Assembly: GCF_003781945.1 (NCBI RefSeq)
Contig: NZ_RJJW01000011.1
Coordinates: 8,915-72,914, forward strand
DNA length: 64,000 nt
Origin: Halorubrum sp. CSM-61
GTDB taxonomy: Archaea > Halobacteriota > Halobacteria > Halobacteriales > Haloferacaceae
Direction of reading: 5' to 3'
The notes beneath the pieces were generated by a model, which saw only the letters and a list, made by a program, of their open reading frames with translations, had not been told where the DNA came from and made no database searches. Positions 25,408 to 35,255 of the stretch are shown piece by piece. The stretch's first letter is position 1, and each line of letters opens with the position of its first letter. Both the position numbers and the translations under genes were made by a program.

Positions 25408-25821
25408 ATGAACCTCCGCGCCGTCTCGCGTCGGACCGGGATCGCCGCCGGCGTCGTCACCGTCCTCGCGCTCGCCGCGCCGTACGCGGTCCTGTCGGGA
25501 GGGACGTACGCGTCACAGCTCGCCGACTACTACGCGTCGGGCGTCGTCGGCGCCGGCGGTATCGCGCTGTTCGCGCTGCTCAGCGCGGTCGTCATCGCCT
25601 CCGTCGAGCGCGGCAACCTCGACCCCGGATCCCTCGCCGGCGCCGCGGTCGTGCTCGGCGTCGCGACGACCCTGAGCGCGGCGCTGTGGGCGGCCGCGAT
25701 CGAGCCGAGCCCGATGTTCCGCGACAACCTCTGGCTGGTGTGGCACCCCCGCGCGGTCGTCGCGATATCCGTTCTCGTTCCGGCGTCCGCCGCTGCGTAC
25801 GCCCGGCAGCTGCTGGCGTAG
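25408..25821 (+). CDS. Haloarchaeal four-helix membrane protein
   Basis: A 137-residue integral membrane protein starting at ATG 25408. Four hydrophobic segments: GIAAGVVTVLALAAPYAVLS, then GVVGAGGIALFALLSAVVIA, a glycine/alanine-rich third, and AVVAISVLVPASAAAYARQL near the end. A polar loop with FRDNLWLVWHPR lies before the last helix. A TATA-like cttttacc sits about 30 bases upstream. An inverted repeat GGTTC-GCAT-GAACC spans the start codon and may be chance. Function unknown. Confidence 0.7.
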   Translation: MNLRAVSRRTGIAAGVVTVLALAAPYAVLSGGTYASQLADYYASGVVGAGGIALFALLSAVVIASVERGNLDPGSLAGAAVVLGVATTLSAALWAAAIEPSPMFRDNLWLVWHPRAVVAISVLVPASAAAYARQLLA

Positions 25822-25943
25822 CGGCGCATCGGGAACCCGGCGTCCGGTAGGCCGGGATCCGGCGTAGCGGCGGGCCCGGGGCCCGCCCGGCCCTCCGCCG
25901 AACGAAAGGCCCTTAAGGTGGTGCCGTCTACTCCGAAGTGGAC

Positions 25944-26247
25944 TAGGTCGGGCGGTTAGGCCCCGCTCGTCACCCGTGAGGTAGTCTTTAGCGGGGACCG
26001 AACAGCGGGCGCGTCCGGTCAGACCGGTGCGGGCCCCGAGAGCCAACGTGGAAGCCTCGTCCGCCGGGGACAGCGGTCCGCGGCGCCCGCTCGCAGGAGC
26101 GGTCCGTCGCGGTTCGTCGGCGACACTGGGTCAGGCGCGGAAGCGAGCAGCCCACCGCCGGACGCCCGTCGCTCGTCGGGTCGCGGGGTGGAGAAGGCAA
26201 CCGGGATACCCCGCGCCGGAACGCCGGGCAACCCCGCCTGTCCGTCA
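25944..26247 (+). ncRNA. ffs: Signal recognition particle 7S RNA
   Basis: A roughly 300-base GC-rich RNA. The universal SRP54-binding hairpin of domain IV is present at about 26126-26160 (ACTGGGTCAGGCGCGGAAG, then CGAGCAGCCCA). The 5' region TAGGTCGGGCGGTTAGGCC matches archaeal 7S RNA starts, and the 3' end CCCCGCCTGTCC can pair with it to close helix 5. A TATA-like ccttaagg lies at about 25911-25918, roughly 26 bases before the start. Both ends are estimates within a few bases. The RNA works in co-translational targeting of membrane and exported proteins. Confidence 0.9.
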
Positions 26248-26337
26248 TTCATAATTCACCACTAGAACCGCATATGCAGACGATTTTTACGTCTGAGCCA
26301 CGTCATCGCTTCGGGACGTGAACGGCCCCCTTTCGCG

Positions 26338-27021
26338 TCATTCGTCTCGCGCTCGGAGATCGGCGAGCACGGCCGCGGTGCCGTCCATGTACGAGTCCTC
26401 CAGGACGATATCGGCCGCGTTCCGGGCGGCGACGTCGGCGTTGGCGACCGCGTACGACTCGCCGGCGACCGCGAAGGTCGACACGTCGTTCTCGCTGTCG
26501 CCGACCGCGACGAACTCGCCGGGGTCGATCCCCAGCGCGTCGCAGACGCGTTCGAGCCCCTGCCCCTTGCTCACGCCCGTCGACTTGACGTGGTACGCGT
26601 AGCCGGTGTCGACGACCTCCACGTCGCCGCCGGCGGCCGCGGCGACCTCGCGCAGCAGCGCCTCGTCGGCGTCGAGCGACAGCGCCACCTCGGTCTCGCG
26701 CCACCGGTTCACCGTGGCGCGGGCGTCCCAGCCGGGGTCGCCGCCGCGCTCGCGGAACGCCTCGACGACGGCCCGCGGCGCCTCGGGCTCGCCGAGGACC
26801 GTCGTCTCGCCGTCGACGTGGACGACGCCGCCGTTCTCGGCGATGACGGTCTCGGCGCGCCCGAGGAAGTGCGACAGCGCGACCGGGTACGGGAACGCCT
26901 TCCCGGTCGCGAGCACCACCGGAGCCTCCCAGTCCGGCAACAGCTCGAAGGCGCGCGCGTCGATCCGGCCGCTCGCCGTCGTCAGCGTCCCGTCGATGTC
27001 TAACGCGAGGGGCGGAACCAT
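26338..27021 (-). CDS. pgp: Phosphoglycolate phosphatase, archaeal HAD type
   Basis: A 227-residue HAD hydrolase of the Cof/TA0175 group. Motif I is LALDIDGTLTT with the nucleophile Asp and the acid/base Asp two residues later. Motif II is VVLATGKAFPY, motif III the Lys in STGVSKGQGLERV, and motif IV is VAVGDSENDVSTF with Mg-binding Asp residues. The C2-type cap lies between residues 85 and 155. It dephosphorylates 2-phosphoglycolate in the annotated archaeal family; other sugar phosphates are possible. It converges on the SRP RNA gene. Confidence 0.85.
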   Translation of the reverse strand: MVPPLALDIDGTLTTASGRIDARAFELLPDWEAPVVLATGKAFPYPVALSHFLGRAETVIAENGGVVHVDGETTVLGEPEAPRAVVEAFRERGGDPGWDARATVNRWRETEVALSLDADEALLREVAAAAGGDVEVVDTGYAYHVKSTGVSKGQGLERVCDALGIDPGEFVAVGDSENDVSTFAVAGESYAVANADVAARNAADIVLEDSYMDGTAAVLADLRARDE

Positions 27022-27106
27022 ACCGGACGTGAGTCGACGGCGCGCAACTGTCTTGCGTTCGCGAACGACCGGAGAGGGAACGCGAGGAGGGGAAACGACG
27101 GGCCGG

Positions 27107-28279
27107 TCAGGCCGACCACGAGGGCCGATCGAACAGCTCGCGGAACACGAGCGTCGGGAATCTCGGGACGAGCCGGCTCGGCGGCCGCCCCTTCCCGTCG
27201 CTCCGGCGGGCCGTCACCCGGTCGAGCAGGCCCGCGTCCGCGAGCTCGTAGAGGACGCGCCGCACCGTCGAGGGCGACAGGTCGACCGCCTCGCGCGAGG
27301 CGATCGTCTCGGTCGCGGCGCTCACCGACGCCCGATCGTCGTCGGGCAGGCTCACGAGCTCGTAGAGGAGCCGACGTCGGCTCTCCGAGAGCGCGAGGAC
27401 CCGACCGAGCGCGACGCCCGGGGTCGGGACCGCCTCGATCCCCGCGTCGAGGTCCATCGGTCGCACCGTCGAGGCGCTCGCGCGCTCCGCGGTGACGGCC
27501 GCGCCGACGATCGCGGCGAGGGCGTCGTGCGCGTCGCCGTCGGCCCACTCGCTGACCTCGCGGATCTGGTCGTGGGTGAGCGCGTCGCGCCCGAGCCCGG
27601 TGGAACACCGGCTCGTCAGCAGCTCGACGAGCACGTGGCGGCGGTACGGCTCGAACGCCACCGCCTCGTCCGGGTCCCACTCGATCGCCGCCGGCTCCTC
27701 GCGGCCGAGACACACCGGGGCGACCCGGTCGCTGACGTCGGAGAGCCACTCGACGACCGTCGACGCGTTCGGCGTTTCGGGCTCGTTGACGTGGTCGACC
27801 GCGACGATCAGGTCCGGGCCGGTGTCCACGGCGTCCCGCAGCGATTCGGCCAGCTCCTCCGTGCCGATCCCGTGCTCGGGGACGTCGTCGTCGCTGACCG
27901 CGTCGAGCGCGGCGTGACAGAGCCGGAACCGCGTCGGCGCGCGCCGCGCGTCGACGTAGACGAACCCGGGAAGCGTCGGTTCGACCGCCCGAGTCGACGT
28001 CTGGATCGCCCGGCGCGGGCCGCTGTGGGACGCGAGCCGCTCGAACAGCGCGGAGACGATCGCCGACTTCCCGCTCCCCTTCGGTCCGTGAACGTAGGCG
28101 CTCGGCGGGAGCGATCCGGCGAAGGCCGACTCGAACACGTCGAGGAGCCGCTCGATCGCCGGCCCTCGACCGACCGGAGACCCGGTGTGTGACACCGGCG
28201 AGACGGCGTCGAGGTCCACGATGACGCCGGCCCCCACGTCGTAGCCGAGCCGCCGCTCGATCCGGTCGTCGATGTTCAC
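27107..28279 (-). CDS. Orc1/Cdc6-related AAA+ ATPase with winged helix
   Basis: A 390-residue protein from GTG 28279 (MNIDDRIERRLGYDVGAG). The AAA+ core has Walker A YVHGPKGSGKSAIVSALFER at about residue 63 and a Walker B-like LIVAVDHVNEPE, in which Asp-His replaces the usual Asp-Glu. The lid region is HVLVELLTSRCSTGLGRDAL. The C-terminus is a winged helix (REAVDLSPSTVRRVLYELAD). It resembles the Orc/Cdc6 plan but is diverged, and the missing Walker B glutamate hints at weak hydrolysis or a regulatory role rather than origin firing. No origin-like repeats are seen beside it. Confidence 0.7.
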   Translation of the reverse strand: MNIDDRIERRLGYDVGAGVIVDLDAVSPVSHTGSPVGRGPAIERLLDVFESAFAGSLPPSAYVHGPKGSGKSAIVSALFERLASHSGPRRAIQTSTRAVEPTLPGFVYVDARRAPTRFRLCHAALDAVSDDDVPEHGIGTEELAESLRDAVDTGPDLIVAVDHVNEPETPNASTVVEWLSDVSDRVAPVCLGREEPAAIEWDPDEAVAFEPYRRHVLVELLTSRCSTGLGRDALTHDQIREVSEWADGDAHDALAAIVGAAVTAERASASTVRPMDLDAGIEAVPTPGVALGRVLALSESRRRLLYELVSLPDDDRASVSAATETIASREAVDLSPSTVRRVLYELADAGLLDRVTARRSDGKGRPPSRLVPRFPTLVFRELFDRPSWSA

Positions 28280-28373
28280 GCCGCCACCTCCGGCGTGACG
28301 CGACAAAACGGCCTCGACTCGAGGTGAACGAGCGATCCCCCGATCGGGCCGCGCGTCTCCCTCGGACGTTTCG

Positions 28374-28580
28374 TTACCAGTGGTCCGGCTTGTATCGGTT
28401 TATGAGGAGCGTCACCACCACGAACACCGCTCCGGTGACGAGGCCCATGATCGCCGCGGCAACGATCCGCGCACCTATCGGCCCCTCCGCGGTCACCGAC
28501 ACGACGAGAGCGACGATCCCCGCGACGACGAGCAGGTTTCGGCCGTCGCGCCGTTCGAGTCTCAGTGCGTTCGTGTCCAT
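28374..28580 (-). CDS. Small two-helix membrane protein
   Basis: A 68-residue protein: basic N-terminus (MDTNALRLERRDGRN), helix 1 LLVVAGIVALVVSV, then a short loop and helix 2 IVAAAIMGLVTGAVFVVVTL, ending INRYKPDHW. Both termini should be cytoplasmic. It is divergent from the next membrane-protein gene. Function unknown. Confidence 0.65.
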   Translation of the reverse strand: MDTNALRLERRDGRNLLVVAGIVALVVSVTAEGPIGARIVAAAIMGLVTGAVFVVVTLLINRYKPDHW

Positions 28581-28668
28581 ACCCGGACCTCGCGTCGAGC
28601 GGCGTTAAATCCCCCCCGGTCGTCCCGATCTCCACAATCTTAACCCGACCCCCCGCCTCTCGGGAGGT

Positions 28669-29070
28669 ATGTCCGAACCAGAGTTCGACGAGTCGGTCGT
28701 CAGGGCCGACAAGCGGAGCAAGGTGATCGCGCTGATCGTCGCGATCACCGCGTTCCTCCTCATCCGCGAGCTCGTCGGCGACGTCCAGTTCGCCTCGATC
28801 GCCGCGGCGACCGCCGGGATCGGAACTCGGCTGTACATTCCGTACCACGCGAACGTCCGCGTTCCGGAATCGGATCGGACGTCGCTCAGCGAGCACCCGA
28901 CGGCGGGTGCGTACCACCACGGCGCCGCCGGGATCGGGCTCGTGATTCTGTCCGTCGTCGCAGTCGTCGCGTTCGCGGTCACTCACGGGTTCGCTACCTC
29001 CGTTGGTGTCGGGATCATCGCTGGTGTCGTCTCCTATGTGATGCTCGCCTCGGTGCTTCCGGCTCAATAA
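28669..29070 (+). CDS. Haloarchaeal membrane protein
   Basis: A 133-residue protein with about four hydrophobic helices (VIALIVAITAFLLIRELV, FASIAAATAGIGTRLYIP, GIGLVILSVVAVVAFAVTHG and VGVGIIAGVVSYVMLASVLP). The short loops contain a Ser/His-rich piece. A TATA-like cttaacc lies about 30 bases before the ATG. GC content is slightly lower than that of the neighbours. No recognised family. Confidence 0.65.
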   Translation: MSEPEFDESVVRADKRSKVIALIVAITAFLLIRELVGDVQFASIAAATAGIGTRLYIPYHANVRVPESDRTSLSEHPTAGAYHHGAAGIGLVILSVVAVVAFAVTHGFATSVGVGIIAGVVSYVMLASVLPAQ

Positions 29071-29087
29071 AAAACCGAGCCGTCGGT

Positions 29088-30194
29088 TCAGGTCCCCGGC
29101 ACCCAGATCGATCCCAGGATGCCGAGGATCGACAGCACGGCGAGGATCGAGGCCGTGATGAAGATCGCCGCCGCCGGCGGGTCGACGTGGGTGTCCCCGT
29201 GCGCGTAGAACACGCGCTGGAAGGCCTCGCCGATCACGGCGCCGAGGAGTCCGAACCCGGCCCCGGCGATCAGTCCGACCGTGCCGCTGAAGCCCGCGCC
29301 GGTGAACGCGGCCCACGCCGTCGCGCCCGGGAGCGTCATGTGGTGCGTGACCGGGATCCGGTCGACGCCGAGGTTCAGGAACAGCAGCGTCGCCGCGCTG
29401 ATGCCGAACCCGAGGAACACGTTCCCGGTCTGGATCGCGGCGTACGCCGCCGCCACCCCGGAGGCCGCGCCGATCGCCGCGACGTGCGACCACTTGTACA
29501 TGTTCGGCAGCCACGGCTCGACGGCGAGCCGGTCCTCGCCGGACTTGTCGCCGTCGCCCGGGACCTCGCCGGGATCGCGGGTCTCCTCGCGCTCGAACGG
29601 TCCCATGTCCATGAACCCGCTCGCCTTGCTGCTGACGTTGCCGATCACCGAGTACCCGAACACCGCCCGGTGGACCAGCGCGCTGGCCACGACCGTGAAC
29701 GCGATCGGGTCCGTCGGGATCGCTAAGTTCCGGAGCGTCTGTTCCAAGACGATGCCGAAGACGCCGAACGCCGCACCGACAGCGAGGATGTCCGGGCGGC
29801 TCCCCAGCGCGAAGCCGATGTCCTTCGCGTTGTGATAGTCGAAGCCGGACTCCATCGCTCCGTTCTTCGCCGCGTAGGCCGCCGCCGCCGCGCCGCCCGC
29901 GAAGGAGATGTGCGGCCCGAAGACGGGACCGAAGCCGACGCCGACGCCCGACCCCATTGCGGCGTCACCGCCCCACACGCCGGCGATGACGAGGAAGCCG
30001 GTGAAGATGAACGCCGGGAGCGCACCGAGCGCGGCGCCGAACGCCCCGCCGGCCGCCGCGCCGAGCCAGATCGTCGGGTCGAGCAGGATGTCGAGCACCG
30101 CGCCGATCGAGCCCGCGTTCCACTGCGCGAGCACTCCGCTCGACTGCGCGAGCAGGTCGCCCGACGCGGGCAACGCCGTCGCCTCGACGCTCAT
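29088..30194 (-). CDS. Multi-helix membrane protein linked to glycerol kinase (putative glycerol facilitator)
   Basis: A 368-residue integral membrane protein, very rich in Ala/Gly, with around eight to ten helices (for example IFTGFLVIAGVWGGDAAMGS and ISFAGGAAAAAYAAKN). A cytoplasmic acidic loop with REETRDPGEVPGDGDKSGED lies at about residues 205-235. Its start immediately abuts the glpK stop (30194/30195), so the two form one operon. In other haloarchaea a protein of this kind follows glpK and is annotated as a putative glycerol transporter (GlpX). It is unrelated to aquaporin-type GlpF and to the bacterial phosphatase GlpX. Transport is an inference from context. Confidence 0.7.
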   Translation of the reverse strand: MSVEATALPASGDLLAQSSGVLAQWNAGSIGAVLDILLDPTIWLGAAAGGAFGAALGALPAFIFTGFLVIAGVWGGDAAMGSGVGVGFGPVFGPHISFAGGAAAAAYAAKNGAMESGFDYHNAKDIGFALGSRPDILAVGAAFGVFGIVLEQTLRNLAIPTDPIAFTVVASALVHRAVFGYSVIGNVSSKASGFMDMGPFEREETRDPGEVPGDGDKSGEDRLAVEPWLPNMYKWSHVAAIGAASGVAAAYAAIQTGNVFLGFGISAATLLFLNLGVDRIPVTHHMTLPGATAWAAFTGAGFSGTVGLIAGAGFGLLGAVIGEAFQRVFYAHGDTHVDPPAAAIFITASILAVLSILGILGSIWVPGT

Positions 30195-31736
30195 CTACTC
30201 GTCCTCCCCGTCGTCCTGCGCCCAGTTCCGGGAGCGATCGACCGCGTCGTCCCAGCGGCTGTACAGCTTGTCGACCTCCGCCTGGTCCTTCTCGGGCGTG
30301 AACTCGCGGTCGACCTGCCAGTTGTCGCGGAGCTCGTCGACGGTGTCCCAGTAGCCCACCGCGAGGCCGGCGGCGTACGCCGAGCCGAGCGCCGTGGTCT
30401 CGTCGACCTCGGGCCGGGCGATCTCCGTCTGGATGATGTCCGACTGGAGCTGACAGAGGAAGTTGTTCTTGACCGCCCCGCCGTCGACGCGGAGGCTGGT
30501 CGTCTCGACCCCGGAGTCGGCCTCCATCGCCTCCGCAACGTCGCGGGTCTGATAGGCGATGCTCTCGAGGGTGGCACGCACGATGTGCTCCTTGCTCGTG
30601 CCGCGGGTCATCCCGACGATGGTCCCGCGAGCGCGGCCGTCCCAGTGCGGGGCGCCGAGCCCGGTGAACGCCGGGACCATGTAGACGCCGTCGGTCGAGT
30701 CGACCGAGCGCGCCAGCTCCGCGGTCTGGGCCGCGTTGTTGATCAGGTCGACGTCTTCGAGCCACTCGATCGCGGCGCCGGTGATGAAGATCGAGCCCTC
30801 CAAGGCGTACTGGACGGGCTCGCCGGACATCTGGAACCCGATGGTGGTTAAGAGTCCGTGGTCGGACTCGACGGCCTCGTTGCCCGTGTTCATCAGGTAA
30901 AAGGAGCCGGTGCCGTAGGTGTTCTTCGCGTCGCCCTCGTCGAAGCAGGTCTGTCCGAACAGCGCCGCCTGCTGGTCGCCTAAGGCGCCGGCGACCGGGA
31001 CCGCCTCGCCGAGGAAGCCGTCGGCGTCCGTGTGGCCGTAGTACTCCTCGTCGGAGGAGGGTCGTACCTCGGGCACCATCTCCCTCGGCACGCCGAACTC
31101 CGCTAAGAGCCCGTCGTCCCACTCCAGGTCCCGGATGTTGTACAGCATCGTCCGGGAGGCGTTGGTGACGTCGGTGATGTGGTTGCCCGTCAGGTTGTAG
31201 ATGAGCCACGAGTCGATCGTCCCCATGACGAGCTCGCCGTCGCGGGCGCGGTCGCGGAGGTCGCCGCCGCGAGAGCTCTGCATCTTGAGCGGCTCGGCGT
31301 TGTCGAGGATCCACTCGGTCTTGGTCGCGGAGAAGTACGCGTCGGCCTCGAGGCCGGTCTTCTCGCGGATCTCCTCGACCTTGTCGGCCTCCTGCAGCTC
31401 CTCGACGCGGTCCGTGGTCCGGCGGTCCTGCCACACGAGGGCGTTGTGGACCGGCCGCCCGGAGTCTCTGTCCCAGACGATCGTCGTCTCGCGCTGGTTC
31501 GTGATCCCGATCGCCTCGAGCTGGTCCGCCTCCAGTCCCGCGTCGGCGAGGCCGTCGAGGACGACCTGTTTGGTGTTCTCCCAGATCTCGATGGGGTCGT
31601 GCTCGACCCAGCCCGGGTTGGGGTAGATCTGTTCGTGCTGTTCGTACGCGTTCGCGACGACCTGGCCCGCATGGTCGAAGACCATGAATCGGGTGCCGGT
31701 CGTCCCCTGGTCTATCGCACCGACATACTGTGTCAT
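30195..31736 (-). CDS. glpK: Glycerol kinase
   Basis: A 513-residue FGGY-family kinase forming glycerol 3-phosphate, the main entry of glycerol into haloarchaeal metabolism. Signatures: N-terminal YVGAIDQGTTGTRFMVFDHA phosphate loop, WVEHDPIEIWENTK, TNQRETTIVWDRDSGRPVHN, and the FGGY block VDGGAVKNNFLCQLQSDIIQ with GSAYAAGLAVGYW. Start ATG 31736 follows a Shine-Dalgarno-like aggaggga within about 15 bases, so unlike most genes here it has a leader. It is divergent from glpABC across a 404-bp control region. Confidence 0.95.
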   Translation of the reverse strand: MTQYVGAIDQGTTGTRFMVFDHAGQVVANAYEQHEQIYPNPGWVEHDPIEIWENTKQVVLDGLADAGLEADQLEAIGITNQRETTIVWDRDSGRPVHNALVWQDRRTTDRVEELQEADKVEEIREKTGLEADAYFSATKTEWILDNAEPLKMQSSRGGDLRDRARDGELVMGTIDSWLIYNLTGNHITDVTNASRTMLYNIRDLEWDDGLLAEFGVPREMVPEVRPSSDEEYYGHTDADGFLGEAVPVAGALGDQQAALFGQTCFDEGDAKNTYGTGSFYLMNTGNEAVESDHGLLTTIGFQMSGEPVQYALEGSIFITGAAIEWLEDVDLINNAAQTAELARSVDSTDGVYMVPAFTGLGAPHWDGRARGTIVGMTRGTSKEHIVRATLESIAYQTRDVAEAMEADSGVETTSLRVDGGAVKNNFLCQLQSDIIQTEIARPEVDETTALGSAYAAGLAVGYWDTVDELRDNWQVDREFTPEKDQAEVDKLYSRWDDAVDRSRNWAQDDGEDE

Positions 31737-32140
31737 GTGTTGGATCCCTCCTGTGGCGCTGGTCCGTTCGCGGCGCCGACGCCGGCGCCGACGCCGATCG
31801 CCCTGCGAGCGTCGACCGAGGGTACGGCTCGTCCCTCGGGCCGTCGACCGCGACGCCGCGTCCGCCCCGTCGCCGGTCGAGCCACCGTCCGCGTCTCGAC
31901 CGATGAGCCGGTGTCGCCGCCGCCGCGACATATCTTCACGGAAGCTACCACGCCACTCGTGAACATAATGTACTACCATAATAATCTTCCTGTTAAAATC
32001 CGGGATTCTCGGTGATCGAAAAAATGAGTATATAAATGACTCGGATCCGGCGACGCCTAAAATACTTGAACGTCCCTAATCGTTATTGATGCCTCCCCTC
32101 AGGAGGTAAAGTAAAGTGAACGGGGTCCGACCGGATCGAT
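31737..32140. promoter_or_regulatory. glpK-glpA: Divergent control region glpK / glpABC
   Basis: A 404-bp intergenic region. On the plus strand there are TATA-like tatataaatg (about 32031-32040) and cctaaaatac (about 32056-32065), and a caggaggta sequence near 32099, too far (about 35 bases) from the glpA ATG to be a normal ribosome site. Toward glpK the reverse strand has ttttaaca and tattatgg near 31976-31997, more than 230 bases before the glpK ATG, which implies a long leader. The middle, 31760-31930, is GC-rich with no gene. No clear operator repeat was found. Confidence 0.6.
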
Positions 32141-33889
32141 ATGGACCAACAGGTGGACGTCGTCGTCGTCGGCGGAGGGTCGACGGGGTGCGGCGTCGTC
32201 AGGGACCTCGCGCGGCGGGGGCTCGACGCGGTGCTCGTCGAGAAGGGGAACCTGACGCACGGGACGACGGGGCGAATGCACGGGCTCTTACACAGCGGGG
32301 GTCGGTACGCGGTCTCCGACCAGAAGAGCGCGCGCGAGTGCATCGAGGAGAACAGGGTGCTCCGCGACATCGCGGGCCACTGCGTCGAGGAGACCGGCGG
32401 GCTGTTCGTCAAGCGTCCGGAGGACTCCGAGGAGTACTTTCAGGAGAAGCTGGAGGGGTGCCGCGCCTGCGACATCCCGGTCGAGGTGATCGACGGCGAG
32501 GAGGCCCGGCGCCGCGAGCCGTACCTCGCGCGCGACGTGGAGAAGGCGATCGCGCTGCCGGACGGCGCGGTCGATCCCTTCCGGCTCTGCGTCGCCAACG
32601 CGGCCGACGCCCGCGAGCACGGCGCGCGGATCGAGACCCACGCGCCGGTGACCGACGTGCTCGTCGAGGGCGGCGAGGTCGTCGGCGTCGAGGTCGAACA
32701 CGAGACCGGTCCCGGCGAGCGGGTCCACCGCGAGCCGGGGACGACCGAGGAGATCCGCGCGCGCCACGTCGTCAACGCCACCGGCGCGTGGGCGGGCAAC
32801 CTCGGCGAGATGGCCGGCGTCGACGTGGAGGTGCGCCCCTCGAAGGGCGTGATGACGGTGATGAACACCCGACAGGTCGACACCGTGATCAACCGCTGTC
32901 GGCCGAAGGGCGACGCCGACATCATCGTTCCCCACGAGACCGCCTGCATCCTCGGCACGACCGACGAGGAGGTCGACGACCCGGAGGACTACCCCGAGGA
33001 GGAGTGGGAGGTCGACCTGATGATCGAGACGCTCTCTGAGCTCGTGCCCGCGCTGAAGGACGCCCGGACGCTCCGCTCGTTCTGGGGCGTCAGGCCCCTC
33101 TACGAGCCCCCCGGCACCGGCACCGAGGACCCGACCGACATCACGCGCGACTACTTCCTCTTGGACCACGGCGACCGCGACGACCTCCCGGGGATGACCA
33201 CCATCGTCGGCGGGAAGCTCACCACCTACCGCATGATGGCCGAGTCGATCAGCGACCACGTCTGCGACGCGCTCGGCCACGACGCGACCTGCGACACCGC
33301 CGACGCGCCGCTGCCGGGGTCGGAGAGCGAGGCGCGCATGGCGGAGCTGATGGACGAGTTCGGGCTCCGGTCCCCGGTGGCCCGCCGGTCCGGCCAGCGG
33401 CTCGGCTCGCGCGCCGACGACGTGCTCGACGACTGCGACCCGAACCCCGTGATCTGCCAGTGCGAGGGCGTCACTCGCGCCGAGGTGCGGGACGCGATCG
33501 GCGAGGCCGGCAGCGACCTCAACGCGGTCCGCCTCCGAACCCGCGCCTCGATGGGGAACTGTCAGGGCGGGTTCTGCACACACCGGATCGCCGCCGAGCT
33601 GGCACAGGAGTACCCCGAGCCGGTCGTCCGCGACGCGGAAGACGAGCTGTACCAGGAGCGCTGGAAGGGCCAGCGCCACGCGCTGTGGGGGCGCCAGCTC
33701 TCGCAGGCGATGCTGAACCACCTGCTGCACGCGACGACGATGAACCGCGACGGCGACCCGGCGAACCTCGATAGCGAGGTCGACTTCGGGGCGTTCGACG
33801 CGGGGGCGGACTCCGAGCCGGCCGGACCGAACGAGGGAGGGAACGCTGGTACCGCGACCGCAGACGGAGGGACCGATGGCGATCGATAG
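32141..33889 (+). CDS. glpA: Glycerol-3-phosphate dehydrogenase subunit A
   Basis: A 582-residue FAD-containing catalytic subunit oxidising glycerol 3-phosphate to dihydroxyacetone phosphate. The FAD-binding motif [20 protein letters not shown] begins at residue 7. Family blocks include [20 protein letters not shown] and [20 protein letters not shown]. At about residues 425-490 a BFD-like [2Fe-2S] domain follows, with [11 protein letters not shown] and GNCQGGFC giving the four Cys. The last 45 residues are acidic low-complexity. The 3' end overlaps glpB by 14 bases. It is first gene of the glpABC operon, peripheral on the inner side of the membrane. Confidence 0.94.
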   Translation: MDQQVDVVVVGGGSTGCGVVRDLARRGLDAVLVEKGNLTHGTTGRMHGLLHSGGRYAVSDQKSARECIEENRVLRDIAGHCVEETGGLFVKRPEDSEEYFQEKLEGCRACDIPVEVIDGEEARRREPYLARDVEKAIALPDGAVDPFRLCVANAADAREHGARIETHAPVTDVLVEGGEVVGVEVEHETGPGERVHREPGTTEEIRARHVVNATGAWAGNLGEMAGVDVEVRPSKGVMTVMNTRQVDTVINRCRPKGDADIIVPHETACILGTTDEEVDDPEDYPEEEWEVDLMIETLSELVPALKDARTLRSFWGVRPLYEPPGTGTEDPTDITRDYFLLDHGDRDDLPGMTTIVGGKLTTYRMMAESISDHVCDALGHDATCDTADAPLPGSESEARMAELMDEFGLRSPVARRSGQRLGSRADDVLDDCDPNPVICQCEGVTRAEVRDAIGEAGSDLNAVRLRTRASMGNCQGGFCTHRIAAELAQEYPEPVVRDAEDELYQERWKGQRHALWGRQLSQAMLNHLLHATTMNRDGDPANLDSEVDFGAFDAGADSEPAGPNEGGNAGTATADGGTDGDR

Positions 33890-35255
33890 CGACGTGCTCG
33901 TCGTCGGCGGCGGGCTGGCGGCGATCACCTCGGCGGTCGCGGCGGCCCGCGAGGGCGCCGACGTGCGCCTCGTCGCCCACAAGTCGAGCACGCTCCGGCA
34001 GGCCTCCGGGCTGATCGACGCGCTCGGATACGTGCCGGCCACCGAGCCCGCGAAGCCGCTCCGCGAGGGGCCGCCGACCGCGGGCCGCAAGCTCGACCGC
34101 GACGAGTGGCCCGACCCGGAGGGCCCCCTCGCCGACCCCTTCGAGGCGATCGACCGGCTCCCCGAGACGCACCCGTACCGTGTTCTCGGCGCCGACGCGC
34201 TCCGCGAGGGGCTAGAGCTGTTCGACGACCTCGCGGGCGACGCGTACCGCGGGGGTCACACCGACCGCAACGCGCTCCTCCCGACGTACGGCGGGAGCGT
34301 GAAGCCGACCGCGCGCTACCCGGCCGCCGCCGAGGCGGGCCTGGCGAGCGACGACCGGCCGACGCTGATTATCGGGTTTCGCTCGATCACGGAGTACGAC
34401 GCGCGCGCCTTCGCCGGGCGGTTGGAAGCCGCGGGCGTCCCCTTCGACGTCGCCGGCGCGGAGGTGGAGTTCGCCGAGGCGTTCCGGGCGGACACGAAGG
34501 TCACCCGGTTCGCGAAGGCGCTCGACCACGACGAGGCGATCGACGGGGTCCCCGCCCGCGAGGCGCTGGCGAAGGCCGTCGGGCCGCACCTCCACGACGT
34601 GGTCGACGAGGCGGGCGGCGTCGACCGCGTCGAGCGCGTCGGCTTCCCGGCGCTCCTCGGCGACGACCGCGGCGACGAGGTGCGCGCCGAGCTTTCCGAC
34701 CGGCTCGGCGCCGACGTCTTCGAGATCCCGATGGGACCGCCGAGCCTCCCGGGGCTCAGGCTAGAGGACCGGCTGTACGACGCGCTCGATGCCGAGGGCG
34801 TCCGATTCGAGACCGGCAACCCGGTCGTCGGGATCGAGACCGCGGCGAACGGGAGCGTCGAGACCGTCGCGGTCGACCGGAAGGGCCGCGAGACGCCCTA
34901 CGGCGCCGACGCGTTCGTGCTCGCGACCGGCGGGCTCGTCGGCAAGGGGCTCGACTCGGACCGCGACGGGGTCCGCGAGCGCGCGTTCGGGCTCCGCGTC
35001 GAGCAGCCGGCGGACCGCTACGAGTGGTTCGTCGACGACGCGTTCGGCGACCAGCCGTACGCGCGCTTCGGCGTGCGGATCGACGGGGACGGGCGCGTGC
35101 TGGACGCGGACGGGGTACCGGAGTACGACAACGTCTTCGCGGCCGGCGGGGTCGTCGGCGGCGCGGACGCGGCGCGCGAGAAGTCCGCGAGCGGGGTGTC
35201 GCTCGCGACCGGCATCGTGGCGGGGCGGCAGGCGGCGACGGAGGCAACTCAATGA
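33876..35255 (+). CDS. glpB: Glycerol-3-phosphate dehydrogenase subunit B
   Basis: A 459-residue flavoprotein subunit. The N-terminus [20 protein letters not shown] is a dinucleotide-binding fold; the C-terminal block [20 protein letters not shown] with [20 protein letters not shown] is typical of GlpB. It transfers electrons between GlpA and the iron-sulfur subunit GlpC. The start overlaps glpA (14 bases) and its stop overlaps the glpC start (ATGA), showing translational coupling through the operon. Confidence 0.9.
   Translation: MAIDSDVLVVGGGLAAITSAVAAAREGADVRLVAHKSSTLRQASGLIDALGYVPATEPAKPLREGPPTAGRKLDRDEWPDPEGPLADPFEAIDRLPETHPYRVLGADALREGLELFDDLAGDAYRGGHTDRNALLPTYGGSVKPTARYPAAAEAGLASDDRPTLIIGFRSITEYDARAFAGRLEAAGVPFDVAGAEVEFAEAFRADTKVTRFAKALDHDEAIDGVPAREALAKAVGPHLHDVVDEAGGVDRVERVGFPALLGDDRGDEVRAELSDRLGADVFEIPMGPPSLPGLRLEDRLYDALDAEGVRFETGNPVVGIETAANGSVETVAVDRKGRETPYGADAFVLATGGLVGKGLDSDRDGVRERAFGLRVEQPADRYEWFVDDAFGDQPYARFGVRIDGDGRVLDADGVPEYDNVFAAGGVVGGADAAREKSASGVSLATGIVAGRQAATEATQ

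Noticed and set aside
25401..25414. Inverted repeat GGTTC-GCAT-GAACC over the start codon of the 25408 gene
   Set aside because: It contains the start codon itself and a five-base arm is likely to arise by chance.
26265..26300. Hairpin CAGACG/CGTCTG with a T-rich loop after the SRP RNA
   Set aside because: It could be a terminator, but a six-base stem without a following T tract is not enough to call one.
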